Positions 9,491 through 16,703 of a DNA stretch of 39,081 nucleotides are shown here, one piece after another. The notes beneath the pieces were generated by a model. It was given only the letters and a program-made list of their open reading frames with translations. It did no database searches and was not told the DNA's origin. A program made the translations under genes and the position numbers. Positions within the stretch are counted from its first letter, which is position 1. The number at the start of each line of letters is the position of its first letter. The stretch covers positions 1 to 39,081 of the forward strand of contig CAZUAI010000050.1 of NCBI GenBank assembly GCA_964617875.1, given 5' to 3'. The DNA comes from CAZMVY01 sp964617875. GTDB taxonomy: Bacteria > Planctomycetota > Phycisphaerae > UBA1845 > PWPN01.

Positions 9491-9826
9491 ATGGACCACC
9501 GCGTCGCATGCCTGTGCCCGAAGTGTGCTACGAGGTACCGCGTCCTTGCGGAGGCGGTAGGACACCATGTTCGGTGTCGTGCCTGTGGGACGCGGTTTCG
9601 CGTCGCCGAGACGCTGTCCGGCCCGCCCACCGACGATGATATCCTCCGCTGGCTCCGCGAGGCGGAAGAGCGGGACGAGGCCGCCCGCGATGCCGCGGAC
9701 GCCGCCGCCGACCAGGCCGACCTGGACGCGACCGGCGTCGGTGAGTACGCCAATCCACTCTCCACGGCATCGATCGAACGCGACCAACTCCGCCACCGCG
9801 ACACCTCGCCGCAGATCCAGACGTAG
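9491..9826 (+). CDS. Small zinc-ribbon protein (MJ0042 type)
   Basis: A 111-aa cytoplasmic-looking protein. Residues 9-36 hold CPKC and CRAC knuckles, the pattern of the MJ0042 zinc-ribbon often found at the N-terminus of planctomycete and myxobacterial proteins. It is followed by a DDDILRWLREAEE helix and an acidic/Ala-rich region. A purine-rich AAGGGA lies 7 nt before the ATG. Function unknown; such ribbons usually mediate protein or nucleic-acid contacts. Confidence 0.7.
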   Translation: MDHRVACLCPKCATRYRVLAEAVGHHVRCRACGTRFRVAETLSGPPTDDDILRWLREAEERDEAARDAADAAADQADLDATGVGEYANPLSTASIERDQLRHRDTSPQIQT

Positions 9827-9996
9827 GATACGGTCGCCGCCCGCGCGACGGGCAAGACCTGCCGCATCCAACCGCAACGCAACCGCTGCCGTCCCGCAAA
9901 CGCCGTCAATGCTCGCGCCCGGGGCTCGGATGGCGACCGGCCTTCGGATAGGATGACCGCGGCTCCGGTGCCGTTTCCGGCCGAACGGCCTCTGTG

Positions 9997-10050
9997 TTGT
10001 GCAGGCATCGTGCCTGCATCCGCCGGCAGGCCGAACGCCTGCACCACAAG
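9997..10050. repeat. Tandem-hairpin REP-like element
   Basis: Two adjacent 17-nt perfect hairpins, GCAGGCATCGTGCCTGC (10001-10017) and GCAGGCCGAACGCCTGC (10026-10042), share the GCAGGC/GCCTGC arm and are flanked by TTGT on the left and ACCACAAG on the right. Shared arms with different loops suggest a dispersed palindromic repeat rather than a terminator; no T-run follows. It lies in the 272-nt gap before the permease gene. Confidence 0.65.
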
Positions 10051-10098
10051 ACGCGGAGGCGCACCATTGGAAACAGCTCCGGGTTCGCGAGGTCTTCG

Positions 10099-11451
10099 AT
10101 GAGACAGGACTTGCCGCGCGGCATCGGGTTCTGGGGCGGCGCGGGAATCATGGTCGGGATCATGATCGGCAGCGGGATCTTCCGCACGCCGACCTCCATC
10201 GCGCAGCAGCTCGGCGATTCGCGGCTGATCCTGCTGCTGTGGCTGCTGGGCGGCGTGCTCTCGCTGGCCGGGGCGCTCACATACGCCGAACTGGGCACGA
10301 TGTTTCCCCGGTCGGGCGGCATCTATGCGTACATGTACGAGGGCCTCGGCGGGACCGTGGCGTTCGTCTTCGGCTGGACCTACATGCTGCTCGGCAAGCC
10401 GCTGGCCGCTTCGGCGATCGCCACGGTGTTCGCCGAGCACTTCAACCGCCTGTTCGGCCTGCGGTGGGACGAGAGGGCCGTCACCTGCGCGCTGCTCATC
10501 GCGCTGACGGCCGTCAACACCGTGCGCGTGCAGCTCGGGGCGGGCCTGGCCGTGCTTCTGACGACGCTGAAGGCACTGGCCCTCGCCGCGATCGTCGTCC
10601 TCGGGCTGATGCTGACGGCGGGATCGACGGCGAACTTCGCCCCGGTCGCGTCGCCGCGACCGTTCACATCAGCCCTGATGCCCGTCCTGGCCGCCGTCCT
10701 GTGGACCTATGACGGCTGGTCCGACGTGACTTCCGTCGCCGGCGAGGTCCGCGACCCGCACCGACTCCTGCCGCGGATCCTGATCGCCGGGACGGCGATG
10801 TGCATCGTCCTCTTCGTCGCGGTCAACGCGGTCTACATCTACATGGTGCCGCTCCCGCAGATGCGCGAGGTGGACACGGTGGCGCCGCTCGTCATGGAGC
10901 GGCTGTGCGGGCCGGTCGGGGGGACGCTCGTGACGATCATCGTGCTGATCTCGACGCTGGGGGCTTCGCACGGATCTGTGATCACGGGCGCCCGCGTCAC
11001 GTTCGCCCAGGCCCGCGACGACCTGCTGTTCCGCATCCTCGGACGCATCCACCCCACGTACCACACGCCGCACGTGGCATTGTGGTGCCAGGCCGTTCTG
11101 TCCTGCCTCGCCGTGTGCTTCCTGAAGCGGTTCGAGCGGCTGACGGGCGGCTTCGTGTTCACGATGTGGATCTTCTACGCGGCGGCGGCGGTGGCGATGA
11201 TCGTGCTGCGGATCCGCCGGCCGGATCTGCCGCGGCCGTGCCGCTGCTGGGGCTACCCGGTCGTACCGGTCGTGTTCGTCGCCGTGTCGGTGCTGATGAC
11301 GCTGCTGTCGATTCGCGAATCCCCCGGCGAGACGCTGCCGTGGCTCGGCATCCTCGTCGCCGGCGGCCCGGCCTGCTACATCTGGCGACGATGGTTCCCG
11401 GCCGAACGAAGGACGGCGGCGGCCGTATTGTCAGCGCGCGGCCGAAATTGA
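10099..11451 (+). CDS. APC-family amino-acid permease
   Basis: A 450-aa integral membrane protein with about 12 hydrophobic segments. The first helix carries the APC hallmark GIMVGIMIGSGIFRTP, and AALWTYDGWSDVTSVAGEV-like residues match the LAT/serine-threonine exchanger branch of the superfamily. It imports or exchanges amino acids at the inner membrane; the substrate is unknown. ATG 10099 is preferred because the longer frame (GTG 9994) would translate the tandem-hairpin repeat. A PLP-dependent decarboxylase follows 183 nt downstream on the same strand, so a substrate/product link is possible. Confidence 0.9.
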   Translation: MRQDLPRGIGFWGGAGIMVGIMIGSGIFRTPTSIAQQLGDSRLILLLWLLGGVLSLAGALTYAELGTMFPRSGGIYAYMYEGLGGTVAFVFGWTYMLLGKPLAASAIATVFAEHFNRLFGLRWDERAVTCALLIALTAVNTVRVQLGAGLAVLLTTLKALALAAIVVLGLMLTAGSTANFAPVASPRPFTSALMPVLAAVLWTYDGWSDVTSVAGEVRDPHRLLPRILIAGTAMCIVLFVAVNAVYIYMVPLPQMREVDTVAPLVMERLCGPVGGTLVTIIVLISTLGASHGSVITGARVTFAQARDDLLFRILGRIHPTYHTPHVALWCQAVLSCLAVCFLKRFERLTGGFVFTMWIFYAAAAVAMIVLRIRRPDLPRPCRCWGYPVVPVVFVAVSVLMTLLSIRESPGETLPWLGILVAGGPACYIWRRWFPAERRTAAAVLSARGRN

Positions 11452-11565
11452 CCTATCGTCCCGACGCGCGATGCCGACCCTTTGCCCGCCCGCCGGTCCG
11501 TCCGTTCGCGATCCACGGTCCGGCTTCCTCGTGGATGACAATGCCTCGGGATCACGGGCGCGAGG

Positions 11566-11594
11566 TTGACAACAGGGTGGCTGTCCGGTTCAAA
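11566..11594 (+). promoter_or_regulatory. Possible sigma-70 promoter for the decarboxylase
   Basis: Perfect -35 TTGACA (11566-11571) followed after 17 nt by a poor -10 TTCAAA (11589-11594), 41 nt before the ATG at 11635. The weak -10 makes this tentative. Confidence 0.3.
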
Positions 11595-11634
11595 GATGCG
11601 TCGGGGTCGGTTGCGTTCGTGAGGGAACGGATCC

Positions 11635-12771
11635 ATGGTCGGGACCGGAAGACTGAAGTCGCTCGCCCGGGAACACGGCACGCCGCTGTTCGTCGTCGAT
11701 CACGATGTGCTCCGCCGGAACTACGCGGAGTTCAAGCGGCACCTGCCGCGCGTGCAGGCATACTACGCTGTCAAGGCCAACCCGGCGCCGGAGATCGTGC
11801 GGACGTTCTACGAGGCCGGGGCGAGCTTCGATGTCGCCTCGATCGGCGAGTTCCGCCTCGTCTACGAGAACATCAGGGGCCTCCCCCCCGGGGCACGGCA
11901 GGACTACATCTGGGACAAGATCATCTACGCCAACCCGATCAAGGACAACGCGACGCTTGCCGAGCTGGACCCGTACAAGCCGCTGGTCACGTACGACAAC
12001 GTCGAGGAGATCCGCAAGATCCGCAGGCACGCCCCGCATGCCGGCCTGGCGCTGCGGATCCGCGTGCCGAACACCGGCTCGATGGTCGAGTTGTCGAGCA
12101 AGTTCGGCGCGGCCCCGGGCGAGGCCGCCGACCTGATCGCCGCCGCGTTCGACGCGGGGCTCGTGGTCGAGGGGCTGTGCTTCCACGTCGGCAGCCAATG
12201 CACGAACTTCGACAACTTCGTCCAGGCGCTGAACATGTCGGCGCAGGTGCTCGACGAAGCCGCCGGCCGTGGCTTCAAGCTGAAACTGCTGGACATCGGC
12301 GGCGGCTTCCCCGCCCCGTACGACGGCAGCGTGAAGCGGTTCCGCGAGCTGGCCAAGCTGCTCAACGCCGAGTTCCGCCGCCTCTTCCCCAAGGAGCTGG
12401 AGATCCTCGCCGAGCCCGGCCGCTTCATGGTGGCGACGGCCGCGACGCTCGTGGCCGAGGTCATCGGCAAGGCCGACCGCGACGGCAAGCGGTGCTACTA
12501 CCTCAACGACGGGATCTACCACACGTTCTCGGGTGTGCTGTTCGACCACTGCCAGTACCGCGTGAAGGCGTTCAAGAAGGGCCCGACGCAGCTCTGCGCC
12601 GTCTTCGGCCCGACGTGCGACGCGCTCGACACGATCAGCCAGTCGGAGCCGCTGCCGGAGCTGAACCTCGGCGATCTGGTCTACAGCGAGAACATCGGCG
12701 CCTACAGCCACGCGTCAAGCACGTGGTTCAACGGCTTCCCGCCGGCAAAGGTCGTGCATATCAATCGGTGA
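11635..12771 (+). CDS. Fold-III PLP-dependent ornithine/lysine-type decarboxylase
   Basis: A 378-aa enzyme of the alanine-racemase-like fold. Seen: PLP lysine Lys47 in YYAVKAN, HVGSQ, the phosphate-binding LLDIGGGFP, EPGR, and Cys328 in FGPTCDALD, the active-site Cys contributed across the dimer in eukaryote-like ornithine decarboxylases. The C-terminal YSENIGAYSHASSTWFNGF also matches this family. It decarboxylates ornithine and/or lysine to putrescine or cadaverine for polyamine synthesis; specificity cannot be assigned. Carboxynorspermidine and diaminopimelate decarboxylases are related but differ at GPTCDALD. GAGGGAACGG precedes the ATG. It sits beside the APC permease. Confidence 0.88.
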   Translation: MVGTGRLKSLAREHGTPLFVVDHDVLRRNYAEFKRHLPRVQAYYAVKANPAPEIVRTFYEAGASFDVASIGEFRLVYENIRGLPPGARQDYIWDKIIYANPIKDNATLAELDPYKPLVTYDNVEEIRKIRRHAPHAGLALRIRVPNTGSMVELSSKFGAAPGEAADLIAAAFDAGLVVEGLCFHVGSQCTNFDNFVQALNMSAQVLDEAAGRGFKLKLLDIGGGFPAPYDGSVKRFRELAKLLNAEFRRLFPKELEILAEPGRFMVATAATLVAEVIGKADRDGKRCYYLNDGIYHTFSGVLFDHCQYRVKAFKKGPTQLCAVFGPTCDALDTISQSEPLPELNLGDLVYSENIGAYSHASSTWFNGFPPAKVVHINR

Positions 12772-12936
12772 CTCAGCCGGTTTCGCCTTGCTGCGCGGCA
12801 GATTCCGCTCTAGCATCTTTCCGTCCGAAATCGAGAAGACAGCCTCGTTATTCCGGTATCGGACATGAACACGCGGCCAGTGGTGTCGCTTGTTGTCAAT
12901 GTGGAGACGACTTCGCTCAGACAACCGTGATCCAAC

Positions 12937-12941
12937 GGAGG
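12937..12941 (+). promoter_or_regulatory. Shine-Dalgarno site fixing the NIF3 start
   Basis: GGAGG sits 5 nt upstream of ATG 12947. This supports 12947 over the longer in-frame start at 12890. Confidence 0.7.
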
Positions 12942-12946
12942 CCGAT

Positions 12947-14218
12947 ATGACAACGCGTGTCTTCGGATTGACCGTCGGGGACGTCTGCACGGCGATGGAG
13001 GCGATCGCGCCGTTGCGGCTGGCGCAGGAGTGGGACAACGTCGGGCTGCTCGTCGGCGACCGGGCGGCGGCGTGTCGGCGGGTGCTGTTGTGCATCGACA
13101 CGACGCCTGCCGTGCTGGCCGAGGCGGCGCGGCTCCGCTGCGAGATGATCGTCTCGTACCACCCCCTGATCTTCCGGGCGGTCAAGCATCTCCGCGCCGA
13201 CAGCCCCGACACCGACGCGACCGCGTTCGAGGCAATTCGCCGGGGCATCGCGGTCTACTCGCCTCACACGGCCCTGGACGCCGCCGACGGCGGGACGAAT
13301 GACGTGCTCGCCGGGTTGTGCGGACTGGGTGACGCAGGACCGTTCGAGTTCGTCGCCGGGGGTGCTTGCGGGCGCAAGGTCGTCGTCTTCGTCCCGGCAG
13401 AGGCGCTGGACCGCGTGGCGGGAGCGATGTTCGCCGCCGGAGCCGGGCGGATCGGCGAGTACGAGCAGTGCAGCTACCGGCTCCGCGGCGAGGGGACGTT
13501 CTTCGGCACGGACGCGACCAACCCGGCCGTCGGCCGCAAAGGCCGCCTGGAGCGCGTTGAGGAAATCCGGCTGGAAATGGTCGCCCCGCCGGACCGCGTG
13601 CCCGAGGTCGTCGCGGCGATCCGCGCGTCGCACCCGTACGAGACGCCTGCGTACGATATCTACCCGTTGGACGCCCCGCCGGTCCGCGGCATCGGCCGCG
13701 TGGGCTCGCTCCCACCGGGCACGACGCTCGGTGCACTGGCCCGCCTGCTGAAACGCCGCATCGGTATCGCACTCCGGCAGAACGGCGTCAGGAACCTCCT
13801 GCCGCGCAACGGCCCGCAGCGTGCTTCGCGCAGGAGGTTCCTGACCCCCTTCCCCCTCCTCGTCGGCGACCCGAAGACGCGCCTGCGGCGAGCTGCCATC
13901 TGTGTCGGCGCCGCCGGCCGGTTGCCGCTGGATCACCGCCGTTCGGCCGATGCCGACGTGATCATCACCGGCGAGATTCGTCACCATGATGCGCTGACGT
14001 TTTTGCGTATGGGCCGCTGTGCGATCGCACTGGGTCACTGGGAAAGCGAACGGCCGATGCTGCCGGTCCTGGCAAACCGACTGAGCCAGCAGGTGGGCGA
14101 ATCCGCGGCGTACCGCGGAACCACCCACCCTGCACGCTCGGCGGCGGCCGGGATCCGCACGCGAAGCCTCGAGACGATCGTCAGCCGCGTGGACGTCGCG
14201 CCGTTCCAGTCGGCGTGA
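12947..14218 (+). CDS. NIF3/YbgI family dinuclear-metal protein with internal palindrome-encoded insert
   Basis: A 423-aa member of the NIF3 family (sometimes named GTP cyclohydrolase 1 type 2), whose hexamers bind two metal ions; the cellular role is poorly defined. Metal ligands are visible: His72 in SYHPLIF, His107 and Asp111 in SPHTALD, and the C-terminal GEIRHHD plus LGHWESER. A YqfO-like middle domain (KGRLERVEEIRLEM ... ASHPYETPAYDIYPL) separates the halves. Between GIALRQ and VGDPKTRLRRAAICVGAAG, where family members normally run straight through, about 25-27 extra residues are encoded by a 59-nt palindrome (13787-13845), still in frame. The SD supports this start. Confidence 0.9.
   Translation: MTTRVFGLTVGDVCTAMEAIAPLRLAQEWDNVGLLVGDRAAACRRVLLCIDTTPAVLAEAARLRCEMIVSYHPLIFRAVKHLRADSPDTDATAFEAIRRGIAVYSPHTALDAADGGTNDVLAGLCGLGDAGPFEFVAGGACGRKVVVFVPAEALDRVAGAMFAAGAGRIGEYEQCSYRLRGEGTFFGTDATNPAVGRKGRLERVEEIRLEMVAPPDRVPEVVAAIRASHPYETPAYDIYPLDAPPVRGIGRVGSLPPGTTLGALARLLKRRIGIALRQNGVRNLLPRNGPQRASRRRFLTPFPLLVGDPKTRLRRAAICVGAAGRLPLDHRRSADADVIITGEIRHHDALTFLRMGRCAIALGHWESERPMLPVLANRLSQQVGESAAYRGTTHPARSAAAGIRTRSLETIVSRVDVAPFQSA
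13787..13845. repeat. Palindromic element inside the NIF3 coding sequence
   Basis: Perfect 15-nt inverted repeats GTCAGGAACCTCCTG (13787-13801) and CAGGAGGTTCCTGAC (13831-13845) flank a 29-nt GC-rich core that can extend the stem (CGCG/CGCG with a bulge). The element is translated as VRNLLPRN...RRFLT and falls at a point where NIF3 proteins have no insert. It resembles protein-coding palindromic repeats known from Rickettsia (RPE), though the sequence is unrelated as far as I can see. Confidence 0.8.
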
Positions 14219-14288
14219 CGACGTGGCTCGGCTCAGGTTCAGAGGACACGAGGCACGGCGCCGAACGCAAACCCCGCCGACGTGCGGG

Positions 14289-14317
14289 TTGTCGGACGAT
14301 ACGGGCGCGGGTAGCAT
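14289..14317 (+). promoter_or_regulatory. Sigma-70-like promoter for the zinc-ribbon membrane protein
   Basis: -35 TTGTCG (14289-14294), 17-nt spacer, -10 TAGCAT (14312-14317), about 42 nt before the ATG at 14359. Confidence 0.45.
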
Positions 14318-14358
14318 GATTGGCGACGTGGCCGCAAACCACAGGAGCAGGTGATACC

Positions 14359-14865
14359 ATGCAATGCCCCAAATGCCGACATGAGAACCCGGATGGAACC
14401 GAACTCTGCGTGCAATGCGGCGCCGGCCTGAGCGGCGAAGCGTCGCCGGGCACCGCTTCCGGCGCGGCGGCCGGTCAAGGCCCGGCCAGAAAGCAGATCC
14501 CGGCGGTGCCGACGGTGTTGATCCTCGTCGGCATCCTCGCCGTGCTCGGCTACTTCTTCTACAGGGGCGGCGGCGAGCCGCAGATCGACTCCCCTGTCAA
14601 GTGCTGGAGCTGCGAGTTCACCGAATTCCGCAAGGCCCGAATCGGCGAAGCGACCGTGGGCAAGTGCCCGAAGTGCGGCAAGGAGACGCTGGCCCCGGCG
14701 TGGAGGTGCCCCAACCCCGAGTGCGGGGAACTCGTCGTGTCCAACGAGTACCGGAACCTGCCGCCGCCGACGAAATGCCCCAAGTGCGGTACGGAGGTCC
14801 GCCACGGCGACTCGGCCGCACCACAAGATGCCCAGGAACCGACCACCACGCGCGCCGGCGCCTGA
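14359..14865 (+). CDS. Multi-zinc-ribbon single-pass membrane protein
   Basis: A 168-aa protein. It starts with a zinc ribbon (CPKC...CVQC, residues 3-22), then an Ala/Gly linker, one membrane helix (VLILVGILAVLGYFF, about 53-67), and three further Cys pairs: CWSC; CPKCGKET; CPNPEC; CPKCGTE. The ribbons resemble rubredoxin/hydrogenase-maturation-like zinc modules. No enzymatic domain is seen. ATG 14359 is chosen because the N-terminal ribbon begins there and AGGAG lies upstream (14343-14347, a long 11-nt spacing). Function unknown. Confidence 0.75.
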   Translation: MQCPKCRHENPDGTELCVQCGAGLSGEASPGTASGAAAGQGPARKQIPAVPTVLILVGILAVLGYFFYRGGGEPQIDSPVKCWSCEFTEFRKARIGEATVGKCPKCGKETLAPAWRCPNPECGELVVSNEYRNLPPPTKCPKCGTEVRHGDSAAPQDAQEPTTTRAGA

Positions 14866-15045
14866 TGCGGGGCGGGGCACCCGCAGCCCCAGCACCTGTC
14901 AGTCTCATTGGCGGGAGAGCGGCTCCGTGAGGCCTCCACAGAGGGTGCAGGACAGGGCGTCGGATGGGGGGAAACCGGCATGACGGTCATCGCATCGCAC
15001 GGCAGAAGGGTCTGCGTTCGCCTCCGGTTGCGTCTCGGTCCGACG

Positions 15046-15074
15046 TTGGCCGGCGCCCGGTCTTGTTGTATAAG
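15046..15074 (+). promoter_or_regulatory. Sigma-70-like promoter for the phosphohexomutase gene
   Basis: -35 TTGGCC (15046-15051), 17-nt spacer, -10 TATAAG (15069-15074). Predicted start of transcription near 15081, about 44 nt before ATG 15125. This position supports the long form with the Cys-rich N-terminus. Confidence 0.55.
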
Positions 15075-15124
15075 GGTAGGCCGTCTGCCTGCTTGCGGGC
15101 TCGGCGCGACGAAACGTGCAGACC

Positions 15125-16681
15125 ATGGGTGATTACTACCGATACTGCCCCGGCGAGGAACGCATCAAGCTTTCGGATGCGGTCTGCCGGGGGCGGCGTC
15201 GCTCGAACTTCCCCAAGTGCAAAGGGTGCCGGTTCAACGACGACGAGAAGGCGTCGCCGACGGTCGTCGCCAGCGGGGCGGCGCAACGCGGCAAGGAGAA
15301 ACTCGACATGCTGGAGAAGGTTTTCAAGGCGTATGATGTGCGGGGCACGTATCCGGAGCCGCTCGATGCGGACGTGGCGTGGCGGATCGGGGCCGCGACG
15401 GCCCAGTTCCTCCGCAGCCAGCTTCGCGGGCCGGACCGAAGCCCGGGCGGGGCCGTGATCGCCGTCGGCCGGGACATGCGCAAGAGCAGCCCCGAGCTGT
15501 CGGCGGCCTTCATCGAGGGGGCGCGATCGGCCGGAGCCAACATCATCGACATCGGCATGATCGACACCTCGCAGATCTACTTCGCCGTCAACCACCTGCA
15601 GACCGCCGGCGGCGTCCAGACGACCGCCAGCCACAATCCCGCCAACTACAACGGCTTCAAGATCTGCGGCAAGCGCGGCCGGCCCGTCAGCGCCGACACC
15701 GGCCTGGGTGAGATCTGCAAGATCGCCAAGGGCCTTTCCCAGAACTCCGGCGGCGAGATGGGCACGCTTCAGGAACAGGATCTCGCCGGGCCGTACAAGC
15801 AGTTCGTCCGGCAGTACCTCCGCACGCCCCGCAAGATGAAGGTCGTCGTGGACGCCTCGAACGGCATGGCCGGCCGGTGGTTCCCGATTCTCTTCGGCGA
15901 CATCGACGAACTCGAAATCCACCCGCTGAACTTCGAGCACAACGGCGAGTTCGTCCACGACCCCAACCCGCTGATCGAAGCCAACCTCGCGCAGCTCCGC
16001 GACAAGGTCAAACGGATGGGCGCGGACTTCGGCGTCTGCTTCGACGGGGACGGCGACCGGTGCATGCTGGTGGACGAACACGCCGGCGTCGTGCCGTGCG
16101 ACGCCCTGACGGCCCTGCTCGCCGAGCATTTCCTGAAACAGCTTCCCGGCGGGACGGTCGTGTACGACCTGCGCTGCAGCCGCGTCGTGCCGGAGGTGAT
16201 CCGCAAGGCCGGCGGCGTGCCGCGCCGCGAGCGCGTGGGCCATGCCTTCATGAAGAAAGCCCTGGCCGATTCGCACGGCGTCTTCGGCGGCGAGCTGTCG
16301 GGCCACTTTTACTTCAAGGACAACTGGTACTGCGACAGCGGGATGCTGGCCTTCGTCCACGTGGTGAACGTGCTGTCGGAGTCCGGCCGGCCGCTCAGCG
16401 AGCTGATCGCCCCCATGCGGAAGTACCCCGTCTCGGGCGAACGGAACTTCGAGAACGAGAACAAGGACGCCACGATCAAGGAACTGGCGCGGGTCTACGG
16501 GGATGCGCGCGTGGATTTCCTCGACGGCATCACGGTGCAGTACGACACCTGGTGGTTCAACGTCCGCCCGTCGAACACGGAGCCGCTGTTGCGGCTGAAC
16601 ATGGAAGCGGATACACAGGATCTTCTGGATGCGAAGTTTGCCGAGGTCTCGAAGTATCTCGGCAAGGCGGTCGCGCACTGA
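15125..16681 (+). CDS. Phosphomannomutase/phosphoglucomutase with N-terminal Cys4 extension
   Basis: A 518-aa alpha-D-phosphohexomutase that interconverts hexose-1- and hexose-6-phosphates for cell-envelope and storage sugars. Motifs: phosphoserine Ser169 in TTASHNP, metal loop DGDGDR (307-312), sugar loop GGELSGHFYF, phosphate loop RPSNTEPLLRLN. Residues 1-60 are not part of the family: they hold Cys8, Cys21, Cys32 and Cys35 in a zinc-ribbon-like spacing. A second in-frame ATG at 15308, preceded by AAGGAG at 9 nt, would give a normal-length enzyme starting MLEKVFKAYDVRGTYP, so two products are possible. PMM versus PGM specificity is not decidable here. ATG 15125 is preferred over GTG 15116. 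Confidence 0.92.
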   Translation: MGDYYRYCPGEERIKLSDAVCRGRRRSNFPKCKGCRFNDDEKASPTVVASGAAQRGKEKLDMLEKVFKAYDVRGTYPEPLDADVAWRIGAATAQFLRSQLRGPDRSPGGAVIAVGRDMRKSSPELSAAFIEGARSAGANIIDIGMIDTSQIYFAVNHLQTAGGVQTTASHNPANYNGFKICGKRGRPVSADTGLGEICKIAKGLSQNSGGEMGTLQEQDLAGPYKQFVRQYLRTPRKMKVVVDASNGMAGRWFPILFGDIDELEIHPLNFEHNGEFVHDPNPLIEANLAQLRDKVKRMGADFGVCFDGDGDRCMLVDEHAGVVPCDALTALLAEHFLKQLPGGTVVYDLRCSRVVPEVIRKAGGVPRRERVGHAFMKKALADSHGVFGGELSGHFYFKDNWYCDSGMLAFVHVVNVLSESGRPLSELIAPMRKYPVSGERNFENENKDATIKELARVYGDARVDFLDGITVQYDTWWFNVRPSNTEPLLRLNMEADTQDLLDAKFAEVSKYLGKAVAH

Positions 16682-16703
16682 TTCACAGGAACGGAACCGT
16701 CGG

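Noticed and set aside
9994..10098. Longer N-terminus for the APC permease from GTG 9994
   Set aside because: It would translate the tandem-hairpin repeat and adds no family-like sequence.
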